DNA from: Kalaharituber pfeilii
Lineage: Eukaryota; Ascomycota; Pezizomycetes; Pezizales; Pezizaceae
Direction of reading: 5' to 3'
Assembly: GCA_015179045.1 (NCBI GenBank)
Contig: WHUZ01000014.1
Location: 620,001-684,000 of the forward strand
Length of the DNA: 64,000 bases
Below, piece after piece: positions 23,644 to 35,212 of the stretch. Each line of letters opens with the position of its first letter. Positions within the stretch are counted from its first letter, which is position 1. The notes below the pieces were generated by a model. That model had not been told where the DNA came from, ran no database searches, and was given only the letters and a program-made list of their open reading frames with translations. Made by a program: the position numbers and the translations under genes.

Positions 23644-24626
23644 ATGGCTGCCTACTCTAACTTTCGTGCGAGATTTTCCATTTTGTCTCTTTCTTTTTGC
23701 CTTCTGTACTTTTTGGAACTCCATCGAACATTGTCATCGTCTTTGTTCCTTTTATATAGCTCCCTTGAACTTGTTCTACCCCCAGTTTATTTACTTTTAT
23801 TACTTTTCTTATTATATTTATCCCACTACATCTTCTCCTTTGCTCCATCGTAATACAACACCGTCATTAACCGCCATCGTACAATTTTTTTTCCTTCCGT
23901 TTTCAAACTTTCATCAAATTTTTAACATATCGTCATTGAGCGATTGAAACCACGGTACGTAAGTATACAGAAATGCATACGCACCTAGTTATATTCTTAT
24001 AACGTACCTTTATCAGCCTTATTATTATTTTATTTCTGTTTTAAGTTCCTCAACCCTGCGCCATGGTTTATTTCCTATTTTGATTATTTTTTGCTCGCTG
24101 CATTTGGCCCTACTTACTTTGACCCCCCACGCCTTGGTCCATCTGTCCCCGTCCGATCCTTTTTTTTCCCCTTTTTTTTTCCCTTTGCCTGATATACGTT
24201 TGCTTTGAGTGAGTGATCAAGTGAATCAGTAGTGACTGCCTGGTAAAACAAGAATATAAGTTACCACTTAAGCGATTTGTACTCACCTGTTTTAGTGCTA
24301 CCCCGAATTCCGAGCGAGCAATGAGCCGGCATGGGATCAACTACACTTTTCTGCTATAACTGGAAATGGTGGCACTGAGTTCGCGTGATTTCTCTGCCAA
24401 TATTCAAAAGAGGATAAAAATGGACATTTGATATTTGGTGTTTGATTGGTATTTGATGTTCAGTTCTCTCACATTTACAAAGCCTTACAAAGATTGTATT
24501 CCTCCAAAGTAGCTTCATTACATGCACTCAAAAACTCATCGCACATGCGTACACCCTCTCTAAGTTTTCCTACCGATATCAGCATTCACTCCTCACTCCT
24601 CTCATTCACATCCTTTATCTCGCTCA
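23644..24626. other. Convergent intergenic region SLA1 / dynein intermediate chain
   Basis: About 1 kb of T-rich DNA between two gene 3' ends; it should hold both poly(A) sites. No ORF of interest. Confidence 0.6.
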
Positions 24627-26919
24627 TCACTTCCCTAGGCCCCCTTCTGCTCTCCCCAACACTCTTTTCACCGCACTCCACTCTTCATTCCTCGCCGCTT
24701 CCGCTGCGACCTCAAACACCGTAATCATACCATCTAATCCCCCCACTGCCACCTTCTTCCCTTCTTCATGCTCCCACGCCAACTTATTTAGACTCTTGGT
24801 CAATTGTGTTACTCCTACCCTCGTGCTGGGCGTAGCCTTACACACGGGAACCTCCGTGTCGAGTGTAATATCCCATATCTCAAGTTGCCCCGCGCCGTCA
24901 ACAAGTCCAAACATGCCGGGCTTGTGCGGATTCCATTTCGCGTCATAGACCACGTCCTCGCGATTGAATTCGAGTATCGGTTGTGCAGAGACGCTGTTAT
25001 ACTGGCTCGGAACGGGCGCGGCCGAAGACGTTACTGCCGGGGCGGCGGTATTTGTTGTGGTTGTTGCTGCACCAGCTGTAGCGGCAGGTGGACGTGCTTT
25101 CCATAGCTTCACGGACCAATCTAGTGAGCTGGAGAGCACCAGGTCCCCAAAGTCGACTGGCCCTTTACCGGGATGGAACTCGACTGACATGACCGGTGCA
25201 GAGTGTCCACGGTACAAAATCCTTGGCTCGACACCTGCCTTGGCTCCTGCGCGGTCGTAGCGATGGCACGGGTATATAGTGCCCTCCTCCGTCCCGACCA
25301 AGAAGTACGTTGGATCAGAGTGCGGGAATCCTATACACGTTGGTGCTAGATCATCTGACTTTGCTGGTGGCGGAGTTGAAAGCTCAAGCATTTCCTGGGG
25401 CTGCGCAAGCATATCGACTGTCCATGAGCACACGACCCCATCCGTCGAGCAGCTCAAAATGTTATTTGCGTTCTGGGTACCCACGATGGCCACGGAGTAC
25501 ACTGGATGAGTGTGGCCTGAGCCAGTCAATGGGGTGCGAAGGATAGGCTGGGACTTGGCGCGTGTGTCCCAGAGCATGACTTGGCCGCTGTAGGTGCCAC
25601 CAACGATGAGGTTTGGATGGAATGGTGAGAAACGAGCTGTTAGAACATCACTCTGAATAGCTCATTAACATCACATGGTTAGCCAGTGAGTGGAGATCGT
25701 ATATACCTGTGCATGGAACACAAATTCTGGTCGACTATGAAGATGCATACTCCAGACTTGAATAAGTCCGTCAGGATCATGTGGTGCAGAGGGGTTTTTG
25801 GTATATGATGCCAGCACAAGTTCAGTGTACTGCAGCACACCAGAGAAATATTAGTACGCCGCTTCCGTATGGCAAAAGGTAGCTTCGATCACTGTATACC
25901 TTTTTAGACCAATGCAAATCACTAATCATCCTTTTCTTTGACCACTTTTCGTCGTAAAAGTGGGCTACTTCCCTGATTCTTCGCCCAGATTCTGCATCAT
26001 CATCCCCAAACCCTCCATGTCCGTAATCTGCCAGAATGTCATATTCCATGTCCAAATCCAAAGCCCTTTCAACTACCTTTGACGATCGTTCTATGAAGTC
26101 AACAAAGTCCTCTGACTTTGTAATAGCAGTTTTCTCCTCATCCGTTAACTCTCTTATAAAGATGCTCCCGTTCAGCCCAAGCCCTGAAGTGAGAGGTTGA
26201 CCATTTTCTTGTGTCGCATTTTCCTGAATTGTCCTCAACTCCTCCTCAATCTCTTTCCGTAGTTGTTCTCGGAGCTGCTCATCTGATAACTTTGAATGCC
26301 TCCGGGTATCCACAGTATCCTCCTGTGGTGGTGGCTCTGGTGGTTCCCAGTCGTCTAGGGTCTGGACTTCTTTGCTGTACGTGACGATTTCACGAACTGG
26401 AGATGGCGGGGCATCATATAAGACTTGAAATGGCGCTGTCGAAAGCGTCTGGATGGATAACGATGCAATATCTGTTGCTGTGCCCCTGGATAAGATAAAC
26501 TATTAGTTTCACCAGGACGACTAAGACACTGTGAAAACGCACGCTAAAGTTGGAGAGGTGGCATCCGAGAATCCACTCTCTGCCGCTGATACAACGGAGC
26601 CAGGCCTACTCCCTTTGGGCCTGTTGGCCCCGACCAAACTCTCCACCAATTCATCGATTTCCTGTCGTCTGGACTCTGTTGATCTGCCTGGTGACCCGAT
26701 GGATCCTAGACCGAGCTACACATATGTGATGACCCTTGGAATTAGCAAAGTTTGAACAAAACAGAGTAGATGGTTTAGCGGACATACATCTGCGGCATCT
26801 CCACTACCCTTCCAAATGCCGAAAGGGGTCTGCTTCTGGTGGGCCTCTCGTGCACGCTTGATAGCTTCAAGCTTGGCACGTTTCTGTGCAATCTGATCCC
26901 GATAGCCCTCTCTGCTCAT
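24627..26919 (-). CDS. Cytoplasmic dynein 1 intermediate chain (WD40)
   Basis: Subunit of the cytoplasmic dynein motor that links heavy chain to light chains and dynactin; in filamentous fungi it is needed for nuclear migration. Exons 26919..26788, 26715..26543, 26485..25900, 25829..25707 and 25652..24627 give 679 residues with consistent phases. The N-terminus is the classic charged helix (RDQIAQKRAKLEAIKRAREA) that binds dynactin p150. A Ser-rich segment and SPVREIVTYSKEVQT follow, then an acidic helix (LREQLRKEIEEELRT). The second half is a WD40 propeller: VLASYTKNPSAP, FHPNLIVGGTYSGQVMLWD, HTHPVYSVAIVG, GHSAPVMSVEFHP ... LVLSSSLDWSVKLWKA, YDAKWNPHKPGMFGLVDGAG. Shares a 444-bp divergent promoter with the ATP synthase subunit e gene. 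Confidence 0.93.
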
Positions 26920-27363
26920 CGCTTTGGCAAGTGCTGTCTCTCTATTGGGTGCTGTGGTTCGGGGTGTGGGGGAGAAGCGTAGCGGGGGGGTCGTGGTGGG
27001 TGGGGAAGGGGGATTAGAAGCTTAGCTGTAACAGTGAAGCTGTGTATGGATGCAGGGCCTTTGGTCACGTGATGCATTTTTATGCAAGCCTGTGATGGAC
27101 TGCATACAATGCACAGATGGACCGCAGAAACAGCTCGGGAATACGCCTCATTACATTTTGCGCCTTCCGCGAATGCAAGCCAGGCACCAATTGCCGGCGC
27201 CCGAAGAAATCTTATTATCACCTCATTCGCAGGACATCCTTCACTCCCTTGCATTCTACTACGACCCCCCCCCCCCCTCCTCCGCCGAAGCCATCGCGCC
27301 CCGCTAGTACCCATTGTTATCGTCTCTAGCGGAAACATCTTTCGTTATTGGAATATACCAGCA
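26920..27363. promoter_or_regulatory. Divergent promoter, dynein intermediate chain / ATP synthase subunit e
   Basis: 444 bp between the two start codons, transcribed outward in both directions. Holds a CACGTGA core (about 27064) and a C run at about 27267. No ORF with recognisable domains. Confidence 0.5.
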
Positions 27364-27894
27364 ATGGCATCACCGGCTGTCAATGTACGTTGATGACCCC
27401 CCTTCTTCCCATCAGAGCTGCTTATCTTCCGACCCTCCTGGTCCCCATCGCCGGGCGCAAATATCGCCATACCCAATTACTTCGGTGACAGTCGCACTTG
27501 CCACTTTCGCTTCGCAACTAGCAAACCTCCCGCCTGAGACTAATGCTGCTTTTCCAAATTCGCAAAAATAGGTTCTCCGTTACACCGCTCTCGGGGCTGG
27601 AATTGTCTATGGCTTTCTCCATCAACGCACAATCTATAACCGAGCCGAGAAGGCAAAGGACGCTGCAGAATATGCCCATAAGGAAGCCTTAATCCGACAG
27701 GCCAAGGCTGAATGGGCTAATAGGCACTCACCGAAATCAACTTCCGGAGGTAATAATTTACTCCTAAGATCCATTGTTCACAATTGGACGTGCTAGCTCA
27801 CACAAACACCTCTCCAGTTATCACCGACCCTAATGACTCCAGATTTGATCTAGAGGCGTTCCTCAAAAGCATAGAAGCCGAGTCCAAACATTAG
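27364..27894 (+). CDS. ATP21: ATP synthase subunit e, mitochondrial
   Basis: Small membrane subunit (also TIM11) of the Fo part of mitochondrial ATP synthase that helps dimerise the enzyme and shape cristae. Three exons, 27364..27384, 27572..27749 and 27818..27894, give 91 residues, the family's usual size. Exon 1 encodes only MASPAVN and is followed by a 187-nt intron (GTACGT...ATAG). Exon 2 gives VLRYTALGAGIVYGFLHQRT, the single transmembrane helix with the GxxxG-like GAGIVYG motif, then the coiled charged segment EYAHKEALIRQAKAEWA. Exon 3 gives the conserved ITDPNDSRFDLEAFLKSIEAE end. The frame is interrupted too often to appear as a long ORF, but the whole match to the family is good. Confidence 0.92.
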
Positions 27895-28400
27895 AAGATT
27901 GAGTGTAATGCGAATTGGTATAGTCATGGAGTACAGGAGTGCGGGAATATACACATAGTTCCTTTTTCGTTGCGTTTATATTCTCGATCTTGAAGATGAA
28001 CGGTTGAGGAGGATCGCTGGGCTTTATTCATTCCTTATGCGGATAATGTTCGTGCAGAGTTCAAAGGATGTTGTTCAGCATATTTTTGTATAGTTTTCTG
28101 AGCGTCAAACCCAAAGCAAGATTCGTAAATGGTAGTTAGACGGGGGATATGGGGATTATGTACGGGGAAAAGTTCAACCAAATAGACTTTTGACGATATA
28201 ATTGCTTCAGAGGGCGCTCTTATTCCAGAGAAGGTGCATGTATTAGCAGCACAGCAAGCTCCCAAATCTATGAAAACCAGGACATGCGAGAACCATTATT
28301 GAACCGTGAGTGCAAAAAGGAAAAAAGCCCCCATAACTCCAACCCAGTTAATTGCGTTGCACTTTTGCTTAATTCTGCAATCATGATATTTCGTTCACTT
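27895..28400. other. Convergent intergenic region
   Basis: 506 bp between the 3' ends of ATP synthase subunit e and CSN8. Nothing recognisable apart from presumed poly(A) signals. Confidence 0.5.
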
Positions 28401-29183
28401 TCATAGCTCAGTTAGGTGAGTGACAAGACCAGTGAGTCTCTTTATCCTTCCATCCTTTCCCGGTTCCCCTCCTGCTATAACACCAGACCCAACTATTACC
28501 CCGCCTACGAGATCTTCTCCGCCCTCTTTAACGACAGTCTTCAACAGTCCCTGATCTCCATCCCATTCCCACCCTTCTGCGAGCAGCTTCTCTAGGATTG
28601 CCTTCTCACTATCGACGAAGCCAAGATATTTCGCTGCTTGTGACGGAGTGATTGTTGTGTATGCATACGAGAGAAGCTTGAAAGTTTTGCGGCGGAAGTG
28701 TTCTAAAAAGGCCATTGCAACTGGCTCGATTATGGGGGGCCAGGGGGTCTCAAGCAAGATATCATAGATTGTGCTATAAGACCTTGTGTACACCGCTCGC
28801 AGTAGGTTATATGTCAGAGGAATGAGGGGATACGCTGTGAGTTCAGATAGTGGTGGTGAGACGTTGCTCGGGGCATTTGGTATGAGACTGGAAGCTATCC
28901 GTTTCGAGAGGAATCGAGCTTCATTTCTGAACAAGGCAAGGTAAATTGAGGCTCTCGTTCTCAGAAGGAGTTTGGGGTCTTACATATCGTCTACCAGCAA
29001 TAGCGATAAGAGCAATACACTGTAATATGTCGAGAGAAGCTCCCTACTTTGTTCGTTGCGTGGTGCAGTCAAGGCAGATGCTTCCAGGTCCGCCAGAAGC
29101 TCTACTAGTGCCTGTGGAGTAACCTCAGTGCTGGTTGTGAGAGACGCAATATATTCGAGGGTAAGTTCTGGTTTCGAAGCCAT
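28401..29183 (-). CDS. COP9 signalosome complex subunit 8
   Basis: Small PCI-type (CSN8/PSMD8/eIF3k family) subunit of the COP9 signalosome, which removes Nedd8 from cullin ubiquitin ligases. Exons 29183..28984 and 28926..28401 give 241 residues; intron GTAAGA...TTCAG, 57 nt. The N-terminal half is helical (LALVELLADLEA-like; ELLSTYYSVLLLSLLLVDD). The second exon carries ARFLSKRIASSLIP, then the PCI-like segment YNLLRAVYTRSYSTIYDILL, PIIEPVAMAFLEHFRRKTFK and LLSYAYTTITPSQAAKYLG, the usual winged-helix entry. The C-terminus is Gly-rich and ends RLTGLVTHLTEL. The proteasomal relative Rpn12 is longer and differs; CSN8 fits best. Shares a 370-bp promoter with STT3. Confidence 0.82.
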
Positions 29184-29553
29184 GTTCGCAGTAATAAGAT
29201 GGCTTTTGGGGTGCGAGCGATAAGATAGATCTCGTATGCAGGCTGAAGGCTGCTCGGATAGCCGGCGATATGATAAACTTGGTACAATGGGATATGCCGT
29301 GGAGGGAATGCGGCTCTGTAATGTGGGGGGGGGGGAATCAGTGCTGCTTGTATCGGTCAACCAGGATAGCAGCCGCATTGCGAGCTAGTGCTGATGTCTA
29401 CAGGGCTGCTGACGCGGCCGCGTACATCTCGTCCCCGGCGCCGAAGAGGCCAGACAGTCCACATACAAAGCCAGTTGCACGAAATTGTTCTTGGGAAGTT
29501 ATGCCTGGCAGGAGCTCTCCTGCCAATACGCCCCCAACAGCAATCCGCGAACA
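29184..29553. promoter_or_regulatory. Divergent promoter CSN8 / STT3
   Basis: 370 bp between opposite start codons. Contains a short G run at about 29326-29335 and nothing else recognisable. Confidence 0.5.
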
Positions 29554-32171
29554 ATGACGGCCCTAGACGCCCTTCTCAAGGACGATTCCGCCAGGAATCT
29601 ACGGTCCCTTCTTAAATTCATCATATTAGTTACTATCGCCGCGGCGGCGATTGCCAGTCGTCTCTTTTCCGTTATACGTAAGTTTCTCACTTGAAGCTCG
29701 ACTGCGTTGCCCAAACGGGCCCAATCATCAAAGCAACAGCTAATTAGGCGCTTCTAGGTTTTGAGAGTATAATACATGAGTGTGCGACCTCACCATTACC
29801 TCTGGGAACCACAATTGAGAGCTTGGGAAGCTAATTGAATTCCGCAGTTGACCCATGGTTCAACTTCCGAGCAACGAAATATCTAGTTAAGAACGGTTTC
29901 TACAACTTCTGGGATTGGTTCGATGATCGTATGTATCCTTAAAATTCTGTTTTTGGGACATCCATCACTCAATTGCTGTCACAGGAACATGGCATCCACT
30001 TGGCCGCGTTACTGGCGGAACGCTCTATCCAGGCCTCATGGTCACTTCAGGAGCTATCTATCACATTCTACGATTTCTCAGGCTTCCTGTGGACATTCGA
30101 AACATCTGTGTGCTATTGGCGCCAGCATTCTCTGGTTTGACAGCTTTTGCTACCTACTTGTTCACCAAGGAATTGAAAGATGAATCTGCTGGTCTTTTGG
30201 CTGCAGCTTTCATTGGAATTGCGCCTGGATATATTTCTCGTTCTGTTGCTGGTTCCTATGATAATGAAGCCATTGCCATTTTTCTACTCATGTTCACTTT
30301 TTATCTCTGGATTAAGGCACTCAAGCTAGGAAGTGCCTTCTGGGGTGGCCTATGTGCGCTCTTTTACTTCTACATGGTTGCCGCATGGGGTGGCTACGTT
30401 TTCATCACGAACATGATTCCACTTCATGGCTTCGTCTTGATCTTGATGGGTAGGTATTCGCCCAGGTTATATGTAGCTTACTCCAGCTGGTATGCCTTGG
30501 GAACATTGGGAAGTATGCAAATTCCTTTTGTGGGCTTTTTGCCTATTCGATCATCTGAGCACATGGCTGCTCTTGGTATGTTACCCTGTCGCAATGATTC
30601 AATCCATGTATTGATATATAACGTATAGGTGTGTTTGGTCTTCTCCAGATCGTCGCCTTCGTTGAGTTTGTTCGCGCTCAAATCCCTTCCAAGCAATTCC
30701 AAACTCTCCTTCGGGCTTTCGTAGTTTTTGCATTTTTCCTATCAGCCACTGCTCTAGTGTCTCTAACCTACTCCGGAGTGATCGCACCGTGGAGCGGGCG
30801 CTTCTATTCTTTATGGGATACCGGCTATGCGAAGATTCACATTCCCATTATTGCGTCTGTCTCCGAGCATCAGCCAACAGCATGGCCATCTTTCTTCTTT
30901 GATCTTGAGATGTTAATCTGGCTGTTTCCTGCTGGTGTTTATATGTGTTTCGACAAACTTCATGACGAGCATGTCTTCGTCATCATCTACGGCATTATGG
31001 CAAGTTACTTTGCAGGCGTTATGGTTCGTTTGATGTTGACATTAACCCCCTGTGTCTGTGTCGCCTCCGCTGTTGCCCTTTCAAGCATTCTTGATACCTA
31101 CTTGACTATAAAGGCCCCTACCGAACCAGCCTCAGGGTCTACTCAGAGCACAGACTCAACCTCAGCCCCGAGCACCGCGAAGAAGCGCAATATTCTCAAC
31201 GCTGCAAAGGGTGAAATTGTTGGAATTTATAGCAGCACATCCAAGCTTTTGGTCGTTGGCTCATTCACCATTTACCTTTTTCTGTTCGTCCAACACTGCA
31301 CCTGGGTTACTTCTAATGCGTATTCCTCTCCATCTGTTGTACTGGCCTCCCGACTTCCGGACGGCAGCCAGCACATCATTGATGATTACAGAGAGGCATA
31401 CTACTGGCTGCGAAAGAATACCGCTGCAGATGCAAAGATTATGAGTTGGTGGGACTACGGTTATCAAATTGGTGGCATGGCCGACAGAACAACCCTGGTT
31501 GACAATAACACATGGAACAACACACACATTGCAACTGTTGGAAAGGCCATGAGCTGCCGCGAGGAAGTGAGCTATCCAATTCTCAGGAAGCACGATGTGG
31601 ACTATGTTTTGGTGATCTTTGGGGGTCTATTGGGCTATTCTGGAGATGACATGAACAAGGTAAGCATCATAATCCTTCGCTGGTCAATTATAGACATACT
31701 AACGTACTTCTTCCTGTAAAGTTCCTATGGATGGTGCGTATCGCCGAAGGAATTTGGCCAGACGAAGTCAGGGAGCGAGATTTTTTTACCGCTAGAGGCG
31801 AATACAAAGTCGATGAGCAAGCCACCGACACCATGAAAAACAGTTTGATGTACAAGATGTCATACTACAACTACAACAAGCTGTTCCCCCCAGGGCAGGC
31901 CCAGGATCGTGTACGTGGAGCCAGGCTTCCTGTTCAGGGTCCTGTACTTAGCACACTCGGTAAGTTGAAGTCACAAGTTTCAATATAGCCCAGTACTAAT
32001 CCCGGTATAGAGGAAGCTTTTACCTCTGAGAACTGGATCGTGCGAATTTACAAAGTGAAAGATCTTGACAACCTTGGGAGAGACCACGCCGCCGCAGCGG
32101 CATTCACATCAGGAAAGAAGAAGCCGAAGAAGAATACCACAAAAGGAGTCAGGAAGTTGAGGGTGGTATAG
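29554..32171 (+). CDS. STT3: Oligosaccharyltransferase catalytic subunit STT3
   Basis: Catalytic subunit of ER oligosaccharyltransferase, which moves the dolichol-linked glycan to Asn-X-Ser/Thr. Exons 29554..29677, 29758..29781, 29848..29928, 29985..30575, 30629..31659, 31722..31959 and 32011..32171 give 749 residues (yeast about 718). Key sites: first lumenal loop acid motif [14 protein letters not shown] (split by an intron after a 24-nt microexon coding RFESIIHE), [25 protein letters not shown], and the hallmark acceptor-binding WWDYGYQ, followed by the N-glycosylatable [11 protein letters not shown]. About a dozen hydrophobic segments fill the N-terminal two thirds. The C-terminus is basic ([19 protein letters not shown]). 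Exon 2 could only be placed with a GTGCGA donor; phases are then consistent throughout. Confidence 0.95.
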
Positions 32172-32780
32172 AGAATTTGAGTCATTATCGGCGCAAGTTG
32201 TTTTGATATTTCCTTGATATTTTTCTCAGAAGAAAAGATAACATCAGTTAATGTATTCCATTTTGTATCCTGAGCCAATAGCATAGTCATGGTGCCTTTT
32301 CTCAAAATTTTAAACATACCCTAAAGTTCGGTGACAGTGCCCCCGGGCCTTGATGCAATACCTTTTTCATACAAGTAGACTTTTCCCAAATTCTAAGCAC
32401 TAGTAGGAGAAGAATAATTGAAACAGGGTTTCGATTTAAGCTTCTGTGGTTCAACGTAGAACAGCTTGATCACGTGAAGCTGAGACTCTTATTATACCGG
32501 TTGCGCTGGCAGGCTGCTAGTAACTGTTTCAGTTCCCGTAGCGGCAGTGGCGGAACAGAAGTAGACACGTGACATGCATGGAACTGTCAACGTTGCCTCA
32601 AGCTACATCTTATGTAACTCTGCAACCAACGTCTCACGTATGTGAGCGGCAGCACCTTTGAACCATATACCCATAACTTCGGCGTCTTATTTCAATTGTA
32701 TCTCAATTGCAGTTCAAAGTCCGAGCGCACACATCTAGTCACAAGACCCTGGGAATTATTCTCACCAGAAATCTACCAAG
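32172..32780. other. STT3-YOS9 intergenic region
   Basis: 609 bp between tandem genes: STT3 terminator region, then the YOS9 promoter, which holds a CACGTGA at about 32472 and an ACACGTGACA at about 32564. Confidence 0.55.
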
Positions 32781-34092
32781 ATGATGCACAGCTCATTGAT
32801 GCTAGCAGTGGCTGGACTGTCTACAAGCTTTGGAATTACCAGTGCACTATTTAGTGTTCACGATGACATACTCGCTTTTCCTCAGGTAAGAAAGCCTTCG
32901 TAGACTCTCAGAAACCCCTGGGACGCCAAAGCTCCATACTAAACGGCAATATCTTAGTTTCAAGTTTCGATAAGCGACTCCTATATTGCTGAGGAGGAAG
33001 CTATACAGCTACTGTCATCACCACCAATGCCCTCCACCAAGCTAAAAACCGGTTTGTCTAAAGAAGGATCGGAAGATGGCACGGGCACTAGTATTGATGA
33101 GCCCCTCGAAACTTACGAGCAAATGTTCTGGCAAGACCGTCGATACCTATGCTCCGTTCCGATAGTTAAATTACCTCCTCCGATGAATGCAACAGAGAAA
33201 GAGGTCCACCGGGCACAGGAAGAGAAGGAACTAGCACGCGCTACTAACAGAGGCTGGGAACTGCTTGGGGAAATGGAGGGAAAGTGCCTTTACTTCATTT
33301 CTGGCTGGTGGAGTTACAGCTTCTGCCACAATCGAGAGATCAGGCAGTTTCACCAATTGCCCCCACAAAACGGTGTGCCGTTATTTCCACCAAGGGAGGA
33401 TCCCGAAACAGCGAGCTATGTTCTAGGAAGAGCGAACCTGGGATCAGGGCCAGGAGGGAAAGGACGGAGAGGAGAGGGGACCGAGTTACAGGGAAGTGGG
33501 GAATTGAGGTATCTTGTGCAGAAACTGGGCGGAGGGACGATATGCGATATTACAGGGAAGGAGCGGAGGATAGAAGTTCAGGTCAGCGTCAGCGACTGTT
33601 CTTGAGTTATCGCTAACATCTCAGTAGTATCACTGCAACCCTTCCACGAGTGATCGCATTGGGTTTGTCAAGGAGGTCTCTATTTGCTGCTATCTAATGG
33701 TTATCTACACGCCTCGGTTGTGCAATGATGTCGCATTCCTCCCACCTCGGGAAGGAAGGGCGAATACGGTGGAATGCAGAGAGATTTTGAATCCAGCTCA
33801 AGTTGAGGAGTGGCACATCAAGAAGCAGAAGGAAGAACACCTTAAAAAGCTAGTTGGCGAATTTGATAAGGTTATTGAGGATGGCAAAGGGTCAGTGAAA
33901 GGCATAGACGGCGGGAATGAGAAAGCTGGTGGAGATAAAAAGGCTGCTACAGGAAAGGGCGCAAAAGAGGGGGCAAAACAGGGTGCAGCCAAGGTAGGTG
34001 GGGGTAAGAAGATTAAGCTTAAGGGCCAACAGGACGAGGAAATAATACTTGTCATTCCGGAGGACTTTTTCGTCGGGCACGATGAACTCTGA
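32781..34092 (+). CDS. YOS9: ER lectin YOS9 (OS-9 homologue) with HDEL retention signal
   Basis: Lumenal lectin of the HRD ubiquitin ligase that recognises trimmed N-glycans on misfolded proteins for ERAD. Exons 32781..32885, 32958..33581 and 33628..34092 give 397 residues (yeast 542). Exon 1 is a signal peptide (SSLMLAVAGLSTSFGITSALF). The OS-9 segment ETYEQMFWQDRRYLCSVP leads to the MRH domain: GKCLYFISGWWSYSFCH with the double-Trp motif, the conserved Arg and Glu of GKERRIEVQYHC, and ICCYLMVIYTPRLC near its end. The C-terminal tail is Lys/Gly-rich and ends exactly in HDEL before the stop. Introns GTAAGA...TTAG and GTCAGC...AGTAG. An alternative ATG lies three bases downstream. Confidence 0.92.
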
Positions 34093-35212
34093 GTGGCTTC
34101 AGCCCGTTTGATGTATTACTAGTATGCACCGGCCACCGGCCTGGAACGGTGGAGAAGGGTGGAGAGTCGAAGACGAAGTGTAGAGGAGGCCTTTCGGCTT
34201 TTCATGTTTGCTTTAGCTAGTCATGTTTTCTTGAGGAGTTTTGCGGGTAATCAATTCCATTTCATGAAGAGAGCAGCTGCCCTCACATGCGTACTCGAGT
34301 ACATGGTAGCCAGCAGAGTATGGGCTTGCATTGCATCGTGGTAGCAGTGGCGCTGCATATGCGGTGGCGCTGGCGTCAGCTGGGCGCCTCGCGCCCCCCC
34401 CCCCCCCGCATGCATCCTGGACGCATGGAAAATTCTACGCAGGGCGGGGCGCGCATGGCACGTGCACGACACTGATTGAGCGGCAGCCCCTCCTCTTGCC
34501 TCGCGTGCTTCCTGCGATCATCCTGCTGCGCTTCCGCAGCCCTGAGCCTGACGCTTCCCTATCGCACTGCCATTTCTTGTCGGCCCAACGCAAGATCCTT
34601 CCGGCCTAGCACGAAGCAGTGGTGCAGCCCTGTTCTTCCCAGCTCAATTAAGATCTTGTGTCCGAATTTGCGTGCAGCACCTCGCACACGGCTTGGAAGC
34701 ACACACTACGAGAGAACCCCCGCACTGCGCCTACACAGACGCACTCACGATACCGGACTGTTTTCAGTGCTCAGTCATCCAATTAGCTTTCACTGACATC
34801 AAGGTTCCAGTGCTGCTATGCCTCTACAATAGCTCTAGCAGGTACTCTTGCTGCTTGCAACTGCCGCCGCCGACAGCTGCCTGCTGCTCCAGTGCTCCGT
34901 GCTCCGTGCTCCGTGCTGCAGGAGCCTTGATCCTTCTCGAACTTGGTGCCGCCGGCAAATGATGTTTTGCGACGTGCGTGTCTTAGTAGCTCCCACCAAT
35001 TCTTCTATACATTTAGAATTCACTGCCCAGCTGTATTCGAATTTGCGAGCATCCTAAAACAGATAATACCCTGATTTTTGATTTTCACTCTACTACTCTA
35101 AGAACGCCATTGTGGAACTTTAGTCTTTGTTTCGTTTTCGTATTGTTGATCTCAAGCTGCTAGGATAACCGCAGTTGGTAACGAACCATCAGAAGCAGAA
35201 CCGGTTGAAACG
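34093..35212. other. YOS9-PTC7 intergenic region
   Basis: 1.1 kb. Contains a GTACTCGAGTAC palindrome (34291-34302), a C run at about 34396-34407, a GC-rich patch and a (CCGTGCT)n-like patch at about 34893-34918. No credible ORF. Confidence 0.55.
34291..34302. repeat. Perfect palindrome GTACTCGAGTAC
   Basis: Identical to 17618-17629; intergenic between YOS9 and the PTC7-like gene. Confidence 0.6.

Noticed and set aside
29326..29335. G run as a quadruplex signal in the CSN8/STT3 promoter
   Set aside because: Only one G run is present; four are needed.
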